A stretch of 64,000 nt of DNA from SB11 sp964584305 (GTDB lineage Bacteria > Bacteroidota > Bacteroidia > UBA8524), in assembly GCA_964584305.1 (NCBI GenBank), contig CAZOZL010000009.1, forward strand, positions 1-64,000, read 5' to 3'. A model generated the notes under the pieces. It was not told where the DNA came from, searched no databases, and worked only from the letters and a program-made list of their open reading frames with translations. Made by a program: the position numbers and the translations under genes. This document shows, in pieces, positions 1 through 8,859 of the stretch (position 1 is its first letter; every line of letters begins with the position of its first letter).

Positions 1-8
1 ATTAACAT

Positions 9-26
9 AAGTACTATAAAGTACTT
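9..26 (-). terminator. Possible terminator hairpin after aqpZ
   Basis: An inverted repeat with 7-bp arms (AAGTACT at 9-15 and AGTACTT at 20-26) and a 4-nt loop lies directly after the aqpZ stop codon on the minus strand. The following T-tract is weak, so termination is only a guess. Confidence 0.35.
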
Positions 27-719
27 TTACTCTTTTTCTGGCGAAAGGTATTTATATACCAGTCCTGCTAATATTGCGCCTACAATAGGGGCAACCCAAA
101 ACAACCATAACTGTCCCGTAGCCCAATCGCCAACAAAAATAGCTTGACTGGTGCTTCGGGCAGGATTTACTGATGTATTGGTAACAGGTATGCTAATAAG
201 GTGTATTAATGTTAAGCCTAAACCAATAGCAATAGGCGCAAAACCTTTCGCTGCATTAGAGTGTGTGGCACCTAATATTATTATTAAAAACATAAAAGTC
301 ATTACTATTTCTGCCACCAAAGCCGCTACCATACTATAGCCGCCTGGCGAGTGTTCTCCATAACCGTTTGCAGCAAAACCGCCCAACTCAAAATTTGGCT
401 TTCCTGATGCTATAAGGTATAAAATAGCTGCCCCAGCAATACCGCCCACAACTTGTGCACCTATATAGGGTAAAATGTCTTTTTTATCAAAGCGACCGCC
501 CATCCATAAACCAATGGTAACAGCAGGATTAAAATGTGCGCCTGATATATGCCCTACGGCAAATGCCATAGTTAACACTGTGAGTCCGAAGGCAAGCGAA
601 ACGCCCACAAAACCAATTCCCAATTCAGGGTATGCCGCGGCTAAAACAGCACTACCACAGCCGCCTAATACCAGCCATAGTGTGCCGATAAATTCGGCAG
701 TAAGTTTTTTCATCATCAT
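27..719 (-). CDS. aqpZ: Aquaporin Z, water channel
   Basis: This is an inner-membrane water channel of the MIP family, about 230 residues, the same length as E. coli AqpZ. Both pore motifs are present: HFNPAV in the first half and VNPARS in the second. The aromatic/arginine filter pattern is the water-selective type: a His in the stretch HLISIPVTNTS and the Arg after the second NPA. Six hydrophobic segments are evident. The reading frame is open to 755, but the family starts at the MMMKKLTAEF stretch, so I place the start at the first of three consecutive ATGs (719); 713 or 716 are equally possible. There is no clear Shine-Dalgarno sequence. It appears to be transcribed alone. Confidence 0.95.
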   Translation of the reverse strand: MMMKKLTAEFIGTLWLVLGGCGSAVLAAAYPELGIGFVGVSLAFGLTVLTMAFAVGHISGAHFNPAVTIGLWMGGRFDKKDILPYIGAQVVGGIAGAAILYLIASGKPNFELGGFAANGYGEHSPGGYSMVAALVAEIVMTFMFLIIILGATHSNAAKGFAPIAIGLGLTLIHLISIPVTNTSVNPARSTSQAIFVGDWATGQLWLFWVAPIVGAILAGLVYKYLSPEKE

Positions 720-890
720 AAAATTATAGGTTAGTTTATACAGCAATTTCAACAAAAAAGAGTAGAGAAATAAGCAATTTTAAGTTTATTTCTTTAAATA
801 TTAGAACGTTATTGTAGTTGATAATGAGTTAATTATCTGCGGAATTAAGATAAAACTGATTCTGTTTTACTATACTGGGTGAAAAAAAAC

Positions 891-1493
891 TTAAAACCCT
901 AAAGTTAGCCGTATTCCACCTACAAAAGGTTTTTGGGGTTGATTAAGTGCTACGTTAAAAGTAGGCTCCCAACGAATATATGCAACATCACTCACATCAA
1001 ACTCAAACAAGTGTGCATCTACATTAGCATCAATAATGTTTAGAGCATACCAACCTACCGTGAGTATAATTGATAAATCACGCCATTTGCGAAATATATT
1101 CCGCTCATTAGCTAATAAGATGGCGGATACAGCAGGAAATTCTGATATGGTAGTACTATCATCATCAACATTATAGTTATAGGCTTGTCTAAAACGCTGG
1201 TATTCTTTGTTGTTTTGATTGATAAAGTAGCCAAACACGACAAAACCAGTCCAAACTACGGGGGCTTTCCAATACTTTTTATTGTATATCTGTCCAGTGC
1301 CTGGTAGCAGGGCAGAGAGCATCATAGCCCTTTTGGGCGAATGGTGATAGTTGGTATTTTCTGATTTTTTTACCTCTTGCTTATCACTTTTTGATACAGA
1401 GTCTAAGTTTATATTAGCAACAGTATCTTGTTGTGCTGTTACAGTGGGGCAGAGACCTGCTAAAAATATAAGTATAAGCCAAATTTTACTCAC
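891..1493 (-). CDS. DUF5683 membrane-associated protein
   Basis: The protein has 200 residues, with an N-terminal signal peptide ending near TVTAQ, a low-complexity charged linker to about residue 52, and then the DUF5683 core. The core has the phrase ALLPGTGQIYNKKYWKAP, two hydrophobic segments (about 75-92 and 140-157) and a C-terminal barrel-like strand ending in GGIRLTLGF. Function is unknown. In many Bacteroidota this family sits directly beside parA/parB; here parAB is about 37 kb away. The start is a GTG. The family assignment comes from recognising the GTGQIYN region, not from a search. Confidence 0.75.
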   Translation of the reverse strand: MSKIWLILIFLAGLCPTVTAQQDTVANINLDSVSKSDKQEVKKSENTNYHHSPKRAMMLSALLPGTGQIYNKKYWKAPVVWTGFVVFGYFINQNNKEYQRFRQAYNYNVDDDSTTISEFPAVSAILLANERNIFRKWRDLSIILTVGWYALNIIDANVDAHLFEFDVSDVAYIRWEPTFNVALNQPQKPFVGGIRLTLGF

Positions 1494-2003
1494 ACTACAA
1501 AATTAATCAAAAACCATGCAGTATTTGGTTATCAGTTGTTATTTTAATGGAAGTGGGATGTAAAAGGACTTCTTTTATCCATTTTGAGTATAATCTCTAT
1601 CTCCAAAAAAAAGTGAGAGTTTAATAGGTGAATATCACTTATAAAATTCCATAGCTAAAAATCCAAACATAAAACAATAGGGTAGAAGGTGCTTAAATCA
1701 ATGTCGTTCTTTTTTTTCTTTTGTTAGTTCAAACAAAGTTTTGCGAGAAATAAATAGGATGAAATTTAGCCTCTACAAGCCTATTATTTAATAGTGTATG
1801 TCCTCAGTCGTTTTGTTTAAAAAGAGCTGAGAAGGGCTAAAACAAGATTTAAAGAAACTTACTTTTTACAATTGTAGAGGGGTAAACATATTTAAACCCG
1901 CCAAGTTGGCAGTATTATTGTTGAAATTAATTACATATCAAATTACATATTTTATTTTATTAATAATCAGATACTTATATATTATAATGAAACTAATAGT
2001 TTA
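1494..2003. other. Non-coding stretch before the assembly gap
   Basis: About 500 bases between the divergent DUF5683 and HTH genes hold no convincing ORF. The sequence is AT-rich with poly-T tracts. It presumably carries the promoters of both genes, but I could not pick out a clear -7 box. Confidence 0.5.
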
Positions 2004-2103
2004 NNNNNNNNNNNNNNNNNNNNNNNNNNNNNNNNNNNNNNNNNNNNNNNNNNNNNNNNNNNNNNNNNNNNNNNNNNNNNNNNNNNNNNNNNNNNNNNNN
2101 NNN
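2004..2103. other. Assembly gap of exactly 100 N
   Basis: One hundred consecutive Ns is a conventional placeholder for a scaffold join of unknown length. The DNA on either side may not be adjacent or correctly spaced, and the coding frame running across it has no meaning. Confidence 0.98.
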
Positions 2104-2430
2104 GTTGTTAAAGTTATTGAGGATGTGGCTATAAGTAAAACAGAGTTTGCAGAAGCGTTAAATATCTCACCCGCTATAATCACACATATAAGCAGTGGGC
2201 GAAATAAACCCGGTGTAGAAATACTACAAAAGATACTACAACAATACACCAGCATAAATGCCGAGTGGTTGCTTATAGGTAAAGGCTATATGAAAAAAAC
2301 AGAAGGTTTTAATAAAGAAATAGTATTAGGCAACCTTAAACATATAGAAAATACCCTACACAGTAATATAGAAGGATTACAAGGAGTGAATACGTTGATT
2401 AACCAACAAATAGAAACCCTTAAACAATAA
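2104..2430 (+). CDS. Helix-turn-helix (XRE-like) regulator, 5' end lost in gap
   Basis: The visible 108 residues begin inside an XRE-type helix-turn-helix: ISKTEFAEALNISPAIITHI is the helix-turn-helix core and SSGRNKPGVEILQKIL the following helix, then NAEWLLIGKG. This matches a common Bacteroidota regulator family of about 120-140 residues, so roughly 15 N-terminal residues probably fall in the 100-N gap. The C-terminal part is a predicted helix (HIENTLHSNIEGLQGVNTL) that may mediate oligomerisation. The apparent upstream extension to 1906 crosses the gap and is not trusted. Targets are unknown. Confidence 0.75.
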   Translation, partial: VVKVIEDVAISKTEFAEALNISPAIITHISSGRNKPGVEILQKILQQYTSINAEWLLIGKGYMKKTEGFNKEIVLGNLKHIENTLHSNIEGLQGVNTLINQQIETLKQ

Positions 2431-2552
2431 TTTTTTTTTAGAGCTTGTACCCGCGCGACAACTATTTAGTCATATTGTGAATAAACACTGTATCACACTT
2501 GGGTAAATCTATCGCTCAAATAATGATGTGGATGAGGTTAAACAACCCTACA
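2431..2552. other. Short spacer before repeat A1
   Basis: Nothing recognisable; it lies between the HTH stop codon and the family A repeat copy. Confidence 0.4.
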
Positions 2553-2658
2553 AACCCCTACCAATGTATTACAATTTTTAGCTATGCCACAATTTAGCTT
2601 CCCCTTAAGGGGAGGGGGTACTTATTTGGTTCTGCTAATAAGTTAATTTGGAAGGGGT
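2553..2658 (+). repeat. Family A repeat, copy A1
   Basis: A copy of the approximately 106-bp intergenic repeat. It begins AACCCCTACCAATG, passes through a central palindrome (CTTCCCCTTAAGGGGAG) and ends TTGGAAGGGGT. The ends form a terminal inverted repeat with a single internal mismatch. It lies in a convergent region (HTH gene against nrdA) and runs straight into a family B repeat. Confidence 0.85.
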
Positions 2659-2757
2659 ATATACAGATAGATTCCTGCCTTCTCAGGAATAACGGAGGGG
2701 AGCGTCATTACGAGATAGCCTTCTTAGGTTAGCAGGCACGGGCAGCTCCTTCTCTAC
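2659..2757 (+). repeat. Family B repeat next to A1
   Basis: This stretch, with CCTGCCTTCTCAGGAATAAC and then AGCGTCATTACGAG, matches the sequence after copy A6 (28099-28198) at most positions. CGTCATTRCGAG-type repeats occur in many bacterial genomes. Its function is unknown. Confidence 0.65.
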
Positions 2758-2896
2758 TCACACTCACCACAAGGAGGGGAACAACCGAACAGTCCTGCCC
2801 CTTGCAGTCATTAAATATAGGCTGAAAAGCTAAGGTTATACCTCTTACAACGGTCTCAATAAATCAACTCTTTTACCAAACAAAAAGGGTTGTAAC

Positions 2897-2937
2897 AAAA
2901 AAATCCCGACTATTTTTTTTAAATAGTCGGGATTTTT
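2897..2937 (-). terminator. Strong bidirectional terminator after nrdA
   Basis: A perfect 17-bp stem (AAAAATCCCGACTATTT at 2899-2915 with its complement at 2921-2937) has a 5-nt loop and A/T tracts on both sides. It is placed 50 bases after the nrdA stop codon and can end transcription from either direction. Confidence 0.9.
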
Positions 2938-2986
2938 AACATTTAAAGAAAACTTATAAAACTAACAACTTGGAAAAACCAGTGTT

Positions 2987-5449
2987 TTAACTACCGCACA
3001 TCTCACAATCATCAGGGTTATCAATAGAGCAAGCTATAATGGCTTGCGCTTCATAATCGTCTTTTTTCTCTAATGAGTCGTGCATTTTATCTATCTCGTC
3101 TTTTGTAAGTGGGGTGTCTGTTTTCTCCTTATCGCTGTCGTATGCTACATTTTCGGCGGTGGTAACATCCATTACCTGTGGGTTTTCTTTTACTACTGTA
3201 AATTTAATAGCATCGCTGGCGGCTTTTGTACGCAGGTAGTACATTCCTGTTTTCAGTCCTTTTTCCCAAGCATAAAAGTGCATACTGGTTAACTTACCAA
3301 AATTAGGGTTTTCCATAAACAAGTTTAGCGATTGGCTTTGGTCTATAAACGCACCTCTATCGGCAGCCATGTCAATAATCACTTTTTGTTTAATTTCCCA
3401 AACGGTTTTATATATGTCTTTTATCTCTTGTGGTATTCCCTCTATATTTTGTACTGAACCGTTGTGTATAATAATTTGCTGCTTCATGTTATCATTCCAC
3501 AAGCCCAAGTCCACCAAATCGCGCATTAGGTGTTTGTTTACAATAACGAACTCGCCCGAAAGCACACGGCGGGTATATATATTGCTGGTATAAGGCTCGA
3601 AACACTCGTTATTACCTAATATTTGTGCCGTACTTGCCGTTGGCATTGGGGCTAATAAAAGGCTATTGCGTACACCGTATTTTTTCACTTCTTCACGCAA
3701 AATATCCCAATCCCAACGTTTGCTTGGAGTTACTCCCCACATATCAAACTGGAATTGCCCTTCTGATATTGGAGAACCTTCGTAGCTTGAGTAATGTCCA
3801 TCTTGTTTAGCCAAATCTTTTGAGGCAACTAAAGATGCGTGGTAAATAGTTTCAAATATTTCAGCGTTTAGCTGTGCTGCTTCAGGAGAGTCGAAAGGTA
3901 TGCGAAGCATAATAAACGTATCTGCCAAGCCCTGTACGCCAATACCCACTGGGCGGTGGCGCATATTACTATTGCGGGCTTCTTCTACGGGGTAGTAGTT
4001 ACCATCAATAATGCGGTTTAGGTTTACCGTTACTTCATAAGTAGCATCAAATAGTGCATCATGGTCAAACTTTCCATCAGTAATATACTTAGGCAATGCC
4101 ATTGAGGCTAAATTACATACAGCCACCTCATCAGGTGCTGTATATTCTATAATTTCGGTACATAGGTTGCTACTCTTAATAGTACCTAAGTTTTTTTGAT
4201 TGCTCTTACTATTAGCAGCATCCTTATATAGCATATAGGGAGTGCCTGTTTCTATTTGTGCCTCAAGTATCTTGTTCCAAAGGTCTCGTGCTTTAATGGT
4301 TTTTCTAGCACGCCCTGCTTGCTCATAGCTGGTATATAAATCTTCAAATACCTCACCATAACAGTCTGATAATCCTTTGGCTTCATTAGGGCAAAACAAA
4401 CTCCAGTCGCCATTTTCTTTTACCCGTTTCATAAACAAATCAGGCACCCAAAGGGCATAGAATAAATCGCGCGCACGCATCTCCTCTTTACCGTGATTTT
4501 TCTTTAGGTCTAAAAAATCAAAAACATCAGCGTGCCAAGGTTCAAGATACACTGCAAAAGACCCCTTACGTTTTCCGCCGCCTTGGTCAACATAGCGTGC
4601 TGTATCATTAAACACACGCAACATAGGTACAATGCCATTACTTGCGCCGTTCGTGCCTCTTATATACGAGCCTGTGGCTCTAATATCGTGTATGCTTAGT
4701 CCAATACCTCCCGCAGTTTGTGAAATTTTAGCACATTGGGTTAAAGTAGAAAAAATACCTTCTATGCTATCATCTTTAGTAGTAAGCAAAAAGCAACTAC
4801 TCATTTGCGGATTGGGTGTACCTGCATTAAATAGGGTAGGAGTAGCATGGGTAAACCAGCCTTCGCTTAGGCGGTTGTATGTTTTTATTACATTATCAAT
4901 ATCAGCTTTGTGTATGCCAAGTGCCACCCGCATATACATATGCTGCGGACGTTCAGCCACTTGCCCGTTCATTTTTAGTAAATAGCTGCGTTCTAAGGTT
5001 TTAAAACCAAAATAATCAAAGTTATAGTCTCTATCGTAAATAATAGTACTGTCAAGCAATTCAGCATTATCAACTATTATTTCATATACATCATCAGCAA
5101 TAAGAGGGGCTTTTTCTCCTGTTTTTGGGCTAACATAGTGGTATAGCTTATCCATAACTACACTAAAATGTTTTTCAGTATTTTTATGCAAGTTACTCAC
5201 TGCAATGCGGCTGGCAAGGCTAGCATAATCAGGGTGGATGGGGGTCATACTTGCTGCGGTTTCGGCAGCAAGGTTATCCAATTCTGTGGTGGTTACTCCA
5301 TCATACACCCCTTCAACAACACGTTTCGCTATTTTTATTGGGTCAACAAAATTGATATCCAACCCATACGATAACTTATTTATTCGTGCGGTAATTTTGT
5401 CAAACATCACGCTCTCACGGCGGCCATTTCTTTTTAATACGTACATCAT
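2987..5449 (-). CDS. nrdA: Ribonucleotide reductase class Ia, alpha (large) subunit
   Basis: The 820-residue protein reduces ribonucleoside diphosphates to deoxyribonucleotides. The N-terminal 90 residues are an ATP-cone (starting VLKRNGRRESVMFDKI), so dATP inhibition is expected. The catalytic barrel shows Cys219 (SSCFLL), Asn428, Cys430 and Glu432 (SSNLCTEI) and Cys445 (VCNLASM). The loop LLAPMPTASTAQI and the Tyr pair near the end support class I. The C-terminus CEMCGS carries the shuttle cysteine pair recharged by thioredoxin. The sequence resembles the eukaryote-like R1 group. nrdB lies upstream on the same strand with a 68-bp gap, so the two are probably cotranscribed. Confidence 0.97.
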   Translation of the reverse strand: MMYVLKRNGRRESVMFDKITARINKLSYGLDINFVDPIKIAKRVVEGVYDGVTTTELDNLAAETAASMTPIHPDYASLASRIAVSNLHKNTEKHFSVVMDKLYHYVSPKTGEKAPLIADDVYEIIVDNAELLDSTIIYDRDYNFDYFGFKTLERSYLLKMNGQVAERPQHMYMRVALGIHKADIDNVIKTYNRLSEGWFTHATPTLFNAGTPNPQMSSCFLLTTKDDSIEGIFSTLTQCAKISQTAGGIGLSIHDIRATGSYIRGTNGASNGIVPMLRVFNDTARYVDQGGGKRKGSFAVYLEPWHADVFDFLDLKKNHGKEEMRARDLFYALWVPDLFMKRVKENGDWSLFCPNEAKGLSDCYGEVFEDLYTSYEQAGRARKTIKARDLWNKILEAQIETGTPYMLYKDAANSKSNQKNLGTIKSSNLCTEIIEYTAPDEVAVCNLASMALPKYITDGKFDHDALFDATYEVTVNLNRIIDGNYYPVEEARNSNMRHRPVGIGVQGLADTFIMLRIPFDSPEAAQLNAEIFETIYHASLVASKDLAKQDGHYSSYEGSPISEGQFQFDMWGVTPSKRWDWDILREEVKKYGVRNSLLLAPMPTASTAQILGNNECFEPYTSNIYTRRVLSGEFVIVNKHLMRDLVDLGLWNDNMKQQIIIHNGSVQNIEGIPQEIKDIYKTVWEIKQKVIIDMAADRGAFIDQSQSLNLFMENPNFGKLTSMHFYAWEKGLKTGMYYLRTKAASDAIKFTVVKENPQVMDVTTAENVAYDSDKEKTDTPLTKDEIDKMHDSLEKKDDYEAQAIIACSIDNPDDCEMCGS

Positions 5450-5517
5450 ATTTCTATTCTATCTTTCTTTAGAGGGTAGTGTGTAATTGGAAACTTGCTT
5501 GGTGGTAAAAAATTAGT

Positions 5518-6567
5518 TTAAAAGTCATCGTCCATACTAAACGATTCACTATTTCCTGCAATGGTATTACTATTGGCAACTGCTGCCTTTTGATATTCAC
5601 CTACACGTTTCTCGAAAAAATTTGTTTTTCCTTGTAGCGATATCATTTCCATAAAATCGAACGGGTTAGCAGTATTATATACCCTTGGGCAACCTAATTC
5701 TGTTAGCAAACGGTCAGCAACAAATTCAATATATTGGCTCATTAAATCAGCATTCATACCAATTAACCGAACGGGCAAAGCCTCAGTAACAAATTCTTTC
5801 TCTATCTCAACAGCATTGCTAATAATTTCAACAACACGTTGTTGTGGCAGCTTGTTTTTAATATGTTTAGTGTAGATATGGCAAGCAAAATCGCAGTGCA
5901 TCCCTTCGTCGCGGCTAATAAGCTCATTACTAAAAGTTAAGCCTGGCATTAGCCCTCGTTTTTTTAACCAAAATATGGAGCAAAAACTACCCGAAAAGAA
6001 AATACCTTCCACTGCGGCAAAGGCAATTAGTCGTTCTGCGAAACTGGCATTTTCTATCCATCGCAAAGCCCAATCTGCTTTTTTCTTTACAAAGTCTAAT
6101 GTATCAATGGCGTGAAAAAGTTTGTCTTTTTCTTTAGGGTCTTTAATATAGCTATCAATAAGTAATGAATATGTTTCACTATGGATATTTTCTACCATAA
6201 TTTGAAAACCGTAGAAAAACTTAGCTTCAGGGTATTGCACTTCCGATACAAAATTTTCTGCCAAGTTCTCGTTTACTATACCATCACTTGCAGCAAAAAA
6301 TGCAAGTACGTGTTTTATAAAATGCCTCTCGTTATCGTTCAGTTTATCATTCCAGTCATTAAGGTCTTGTTGCAGGTCTATTTCCTCAGCCGTCCAAAAA
6401 CTTGCTTCCGATTTTTTATAAAAATCCCAAATATCATCATGCTTAATAGGGAATATCACGAAACGATCTTTATTTTCTTTTAAAATAGGTTCTTCGTTTT
6501 GCATAGTAGTACTATTAGGTGTAGGGGTTGTTGTGGGTGCTGCGCTTACTTCTGGGATTTCTTCCAT
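5518..6567 (-). CDS. nrdB: Ribonucleotide reductase class Ia, beta (small) subunit
   Basis: This subunit houses the diiron-tyrosyl radical cofactor used by NrdA. Numbered from the ATG at 6567, the ligands are Asp95 (AASDGI), Glu126 and His129 (VENIHSE), Glu187 (VEGIFF) and Glu221/His224 (RDEGMH), with the radical Tyr133 in HSETYSLL. Because Tyr is present this is class Ia, not the Tyr-less class Ic. The C-terminal SFSMDDDF tail is the usual NrdA-docking end. The frame is open to 6633, but the extra 22 basic residues are not typical of the family, so I prefer 6567. It precedes nrdA. Confidence 0.96.
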   Translation of the reverse strand: MEEIPEVSAAPTTTPTPNSTTMQNEEPILKENKDRFVIFPIKHDDIWDFYKKSEASFWTAEEIDLQQDLNDWNDKLNDNERHFIKHVLAFFAASDGIVNENLAENFVSEVQYPEAKFFYGFQIMVENIHSETYSLLIDSYIKDPKEKDKLFHAIDTLDFVKKKADWALRWIENASFAERLIAFAAVEGIFFSGSFCSIFWLKKRGLMPGLTFSNELISRDEGMHCDFACHIYTKHIKNKLPQQRVVEIISNAVEIEKEFVTEALPVRLIGMNADLMSQYIEFVADRLLTELGCPRVYNTANPFDFMEMISLQGKTNFFEKRVGEYQKAAVANSNTIAGNSESFSMDDDF

Positions 6568-6633
6568 ATCTATATAATACTTTTTCGTTTTGTGTGTAAA
6601 TAGGCTTAGTCTCCTAAAAATAGTCTTATTCAA

Positions 6634-7248
6634 ACTTTGACAAATTTTTGTGGTAGTCGCCTATACAAATGTTCATTTATTCTTGTCCTAAATCAATCGA
6701 TAGAAATTCACATTTCCACATAGCACCTTATTACAAATAATTATCAACAACACACGCCTTTAAGGTATAAGGTTCTAAGGCTTACCAAAGAGTTTATCTA
6801 CAAGCAATGTTTACTTAATCATTTTTTAATGTCATATATCTTCATTAACTAAGTGCTGTAACTATACTAAACACAGGCTTTCCACCTTGTTTTATGACTG
6901 TATGGTATAAGGTACGTTCTACAACCGTTGACTTCACTGTAAAACACCCCTTGTACCCAGTGTTTACAGGGCTTACGTGGTACAGTATTTATGTTTTAGG
7001 TGTATGTCGTTGTTATTTAGGTATTTAAATATAAAAGACTGCCCAGTCGTTCTGCTCAATAATTAAAACTTATATAAAAAACAAGGTGTATGTTATTCAC
7101 ATTCTTATTTATTCAAAGTCATTGTTGTTTGGGAGTTCTAATTTGACAGTGCCATTTTTGAGACTGGCTTAATTATAGTTTTATGGTGCTAATATCCTTG
7201 TCCGAGTGAAACAGGCGAGCCACGATAGCCAATTATACAAGTAATAAT
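6634..7248. other. Gene-free AT-rich leader upstream of nrdBA
   Basis: About 600 bases without a plausible ORF on either strand. The half nearest nrdB holds three sites close to the DnaA box within 91 bases (6712-6802, listed separately). The remainder contains only AT-rich sequence, and I saw no tRNA or riboswitch fold. Confidence 0.5.
6712..6802 (+). promoter_or_regulatory. Cluster of DnaA-box-like 9-mers upstream of nrdBA
   Basis: Three 9-mers in the same orientation resemble TTATCCACA: ATTTCCACA (6712-6720, two mismatches), TTATCAACA (6741-6749, one) and TTATCTACA (6794-6802, one). They lie 145-235 bases upstream of the nrdB start. DnaA is known to regulate nrdAB in E. coli; whether it does so here is inference from imperfect sites in AT-rich DNA. 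Confidence 0.3.
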
Positions 7249-7352
7249 AACCCCTTCCAAATTATCTAATTAGCACTACAAATAAGTACCCTTCCGCTTT
7301 AGGGGGAGGCAAATTATGGTACAGGTAAAAACTGCAATACTATTAAGGGGTT
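7249..7352 (-). repeat. Family A repeat, copy A2 (reverse orientation)
   Basis: The only clearly inverted copy: on the plus strand it starts AACCCCTTCCAA and ends AAGGGGTT. Its reverse complement carries the shared GCAGTTTTTACCTGTACCA and GGGTACTTATTTG segments. The central palindrome is degraded (CTTCCGCTTTAGGGGGAGG). It lies in the divergent nrdB/mtaB region. Confidence 0.85.
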
Positions 7353-7360
7353 AATTTAAC

Positions 7361-7399
7361 CCGCCTATACCCTCATTACGAGGTCTTCCGAAGCAACCT
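7361..7399 (-). repeat. Short repeat shared with 28235-28274
   Basis: The segment with CGAGGTCTTCCGAAGC is the reverse complement of 28235-28274 apart from a few changes. Both lie near a family A copy, so it appears to be part of a composite intergenic repeat. Confidence 0.55.
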
Positions 7400-7499
7400 G
7401 TTTAATTATACACCTTAAAGATTACCTGCCCGAATGGACTTACAGCAAAAAAAATAGTACATTCATTTCGCTCTCTCGTCCTGCTATTTTCAATTTCCC

Positions 7500-7507
7500 T
7501 ACCTTTG
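7500..7507 (+). promoter_or_regulatory. Candidate -7 promoter box of mtaB
   Basis: TACCTTTG matches the Bacteroidota -7 consensus TAnnTTTG. It ends only 9 bases before the mtaB ATG, so the transcript would have almost no leader. A clear -33 TTG is missing. Confidence 0.5.
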
Positions 7508-7516
7508 TAAAATTAG

Positions 7517-8824
7517 ATGAAATCAGTAGCCTTTTATACACTTGGTTGTAAATTAAATTTTAGTGAAAGTAGTACCATTGCCCGCCAAATGGAGGGGGAA
7601 GGATTTACCCGTGCCGAGTTTACAAAAGGAGCGGATGTATATGTGATAAACACTTGCTCTGTTACTGAAAATGCAGATAAAAAATGCCGCAAGGTGGTTA
7701 AAGAAGCATTAAAGTACAATGCCAACGCCTGTGTGGTTATTATTGGCTGTTATGCCCAACTAAAACCAAAAGAAATTGTTGAAATAAAGGGCGTGAACAT
7801 GGTGCTGGGGGCAGCTGAAAAGTTTAACTTAATACACCATTTAAAGGAATTAACCACAGGTGAAGGAGTGGTCATCCACAACTCGCCTATAAAAGAAACC
7901 AGTGAGTTTGTAGCGGGTTATTCATTTGGAGACCGTACCCGCACTTTTCTTAAAGTGCAAGACGGCTGCAACTATTTCTGCTCTTTTTGTACTATACCAT
8001 TAGCACGGGGATTTAGCCGTAGCGATACCATTAAAAATACTATTGCCCAAGCCGAAAAAGTAGCCCGAACAAGAGCGAAAGAAGTGGTACTTACTGGTGT
8101 AAATATTGGCGATTTTGGTAAACAGAACAACGAAACCTTTTTAGGTTTAATAAAAGAGTTGGATAAAGTTGAGGGGATTAATCGTTTTAGAATATCATCA
8201 ATAGAGCCAAATTTGTTAAGCGAAGAAATTATTGAGTTTGTAGCTAATAGCAACAAGTTTGTTCCGCATTTCCATATCCCGCTGCAAAGTGGTAGCAATA
8301 AAATACTAAAGCAAATGCGCCGTCGCTACAAAAGTGAGTTATATGCCCACCGTGTAGCGAAAATAAAAGCCGCCATGCCTAATTGTTGCATTGGGGTAGA
8401 TGTGATTGTTGGGTTTCCTAATGAGACTGAAGAAGATTTTTTGAACACCTATAATTTTTTAAACGAATTAGATATTAGCTATCTACACGTGTTTCCTTAT
8501 AGCGAACGCCCAAATACCACTGCTATACGGCTTGAAGGTGTTGTACCCCAACAAGAGCGTAATAAAAGGGTGAAAATGCTGCGCATATTATCAGAAAAGA
8601 AACGCCGCCATTTTTACCAACAACATATAGGTGAAACGCATACCGTTTTGTTTGAGGCTGAGGAAAATAACAGCATAATGAGAGGCTTTACCGAAAACTA
8701 TATTAAAGTAAAAACCCCGTACGACCCGCTATTGGTAAATGAACTTGCACAAGTAAAACTTGCAACTATTGATGATAGTGGCGAGGTAATTGTGGAAGAA
8801 ATAAATGCTTCAATAATGGTATAG
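7517..8824 (+). CDS. mtaB: tRNA t6A37 methylthiotransferase MtaB
   Basis: This radical-SAM enzyme adds a methylthio group to t6A at position 37 of tRNAs reading ANN codons, giving ms2t6A. In 435 residues it shows the N-terminal UPF0004 domain with three auxiliary-cluster cysteines (Cys11 in TLGCKLN, Cys47 in NTCSVT, Cys78 in IGCYAQ), the radical-SAM triad Cys151/155/158 (CNYFCSFC), and a C-terminal TRAM domain from about 375. The CKLN and NTCSVT spellings separate MtaB from MiaB and RimO. It is first in a rightward run with lgt. Confidence 0.93.
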   Translation: MKSVAFYTLGCKLNFSESSTIARQMEGEGFTRAEFTKGADVYVINTCSVTENADKKCRKVVKEALKYNANACVVIIGCYAQLKPKEIVEIKGVNMVLGAAEKFNLIHHLKELTTGEGVVIHNSPIKETSEFVAGYSFGDRTRTFLKVQDGCNYFCSFCTIPLARGFSRSDTIKNTIAQAEKVARTRAKEVVLTGVNIGDFGKQNNETFLGLIKELDKVEGINRFRISSIEPNLLSEEIIEFVANSNKFVPHFHIPLQSGSNKILKQMRRRYKSELYAHRVAKIKAAMPNCCIGVDVIVGFPNETEEDFLNTYNFLNELDISYLHVFPYSERPNTTAIRLEGVVPQQERNKRVKMLRILSEKKRRHFYQQHIGETHTVLFEAEENNSIMRGFTENYIKVKTPYDPLLVNELAQVKLATIDDSGEVIVEEINASIMV

Positions 8825-8859
8825 TGCTGTATATTCGGGGCAATTAAAATTAAAAATAC

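Noticed and set aside
1906..2103. Coding frame extending from 1906 through the N gap into the HTH gene
   Set aside because: It translates unknown bases; the apparent N-terminus is a hydrophobic AT-rich artefact and does not fit the family.
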